Shown: in pieces, positions 63,849-64,000 of the stretch
Position numbering within the stretch: the first letter of the stretch is position 1
How the letters are laid out: every line of letters starts with the position of its first letter
DNA from: Atrichornis clamosus
Lineage: Eukaryota; Chordata; Aves; Passeriformes; Menuridae
DNA: 64,000 nucleotides
NCBI GenBank assembly: GCA_013400975.1
Contig: WBMZ01008692.1
Span: forward strand, 118,289 to 182,288
Reading direction: 5' to 3'
Program-made: the position numbers and the translations under genes
The notes under the pieces: model-generated
The model's input: the letters and a program-made list of their open reading frames with translations, nothing else
Databases searched by the model: none
What the model was told of the DNA's origin: nothing

Positions 63849-64000
63849 CAGGTAGGCTCCCACCGTGCCCTGGGCCAGCATCAGGGCGCACTCGGACACC
63901 AGGAAGAGCTGGATGCTGGAGAAGCAGGAGACCTTCCTCCGCCGCCTGCGCTGCCGCGGCGCGCCGGCCCCCGGGAGCTCGCTGCCGCCGCCGCCGCCGC
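63849..64000 (-). CDS. SLCO3A1: SLCO3A1 first coding exon (3' part): N-terminus and first helix of organic anion transporter OATP3A1
   Basis: Solute carrier organic anion transporter 3A1 is a plasma-membrane, 12-helix, sodium-independent carrier of the OATP family (known substrates include prostaglandins and thyroxine). In view are 2 nt plus 50 codons. They give five glycines, a short Pro/Ala/Gly stretch, the basic run PRQRRRRRKVSC, then FSSIQLFLVSECALMLAQGT ending at VGAYL, which starts helix 1. VSECALMLAQGTVGAYL matches my memory of vertebrate SLCO3A1. The exon ends CTG|GTGAGT, with the intron starting at 63848, in phase 0 (after a complete codon). Continuation into exon 2 restores the expected VGAYL-VSVLTTLERRF. 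The start codon and 5' UTR lie beyond the window, so the exon is partial. The Gly run is encoded by a GGC repeat, and the basic cluster is arginine-rich where I recall lysines in mammals. Assignment to SLCO3A1 rather than another SLCO gene rests mainly on exon 2. Confidence 0.93.
63984..64000. repeat. (GCC)n/(GGC)n triplet repeat coding for glycine
   Basis: There are at least five perfect GCC/GGC units at the window edge, encoding consecutive glycines near the SLCO3A1 N-terminus on the minus strand. The repeat runs out of the window, so its full length is unknown. Triplet repeats of this type are often length-polymorphic. Confidence 0.85.

Larger units (their letters stand above)
63533..64000. 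promoter_or_regulatory. CpG-rich island around SLCO3A1 first exon
   Basis: From about 63533 to the window end the sequence becomes very G+C rich with dense CpG, in sharp contrast to the AT-rich 62700-63480 next to it. It covers the seen end of the first coding exon and about 300 bases of proximal intron 1. This is the usual arrangement for a CpG-island promoter in vertebrates. The transcription start itself should lie beyond 64000, so no core promoter is called here. Confidence 0.8.

Noticed and set aside
63436..63899. Open frames of 117-151 codons in the GC-rich end on both strands
   Set aside because: CpG-island composition has few stop codons. The minus-strand frame reading past 63849 is just exon 1 read through its donor into the intron.
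1..64000. tRNA, rRNA, snRNA, CRISPR arrays, endogenous retroviral genes, prokaryotic operons
   Set aside because: I looked for these and saw nothing supportable. The tRNA-like boxes near 57411 belong to a diverged MIR-like SINE.

Overview
This window looks like vertebrate, most likely bird, nuclear DNA. The evidence is a recognisable vertebrate gene split by very long introns, low repeat density, and the repeats that do occur: CR1-type LINE fragments (some ending in the ATTCTATGA-like tail typical of CR1) plus old MIR-like SINE and L3/CR1-like relics. I see no bacterial operon structure, no Alu or L1, no retroviral genes and no CRISPR array.

One protein-coding gene is supported: SLCO3A1 (OATP3A1, a 12-helix organic anion transporter), on the minus strand. 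The end of the first coding exon seen here lies at 63849-64000; its start codon is outside the window. It sits in a CpG-rich island. Intron 1 is complete (41144-63848, about 22.7 kb). The next coding exon is complete (40678-41143, 466 nt). Intron 2 fills the rest (1-40677) and runs out of the window; the exon expected to begin with the ILFTML-like segment was not found. The two exons encode the cytoplasmic N-terminus, helices 1-4 and the glycosylated loop between helices 3 and 4.

The introns hold scattered repeats: CR1 at 30524-30820 (-), 37107-37189 (+), 41860-42195 (+) and 43357-43435 (-); an L3/CR1-like relic near 20048-20160; MIR-like pieces at 7688, 13911, 44085, 57411 and 59262. They also hold small tandem duplications, microsatellites, two GC-rich pockets (24885-25050, 43000-43240) and several stretches that read like regulatory elements. 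The many short ORFs look like chance, with no family resemblance.

The observation most worth checking is at the 5' edge of exon 2. The exon starts GTGAGTG directly after its acceptor AG, so joining exon 1 to exon 2 rebuilds a 5' splice site identical over ten bases to the authentic intron 1 donor. That is the architecture of a recursive-splicing (RS) exon, in a gene with the long introns where such exons occur; skipping the exon would shift the frame. Second is a plus-strand, exon-like block at 26045-26347 (polypyrimidine tract, acceptor, open frame, donor) that could be an antisense exon or a conserved regulatory element. All comparisons with other species are from memory; no alignment was run.
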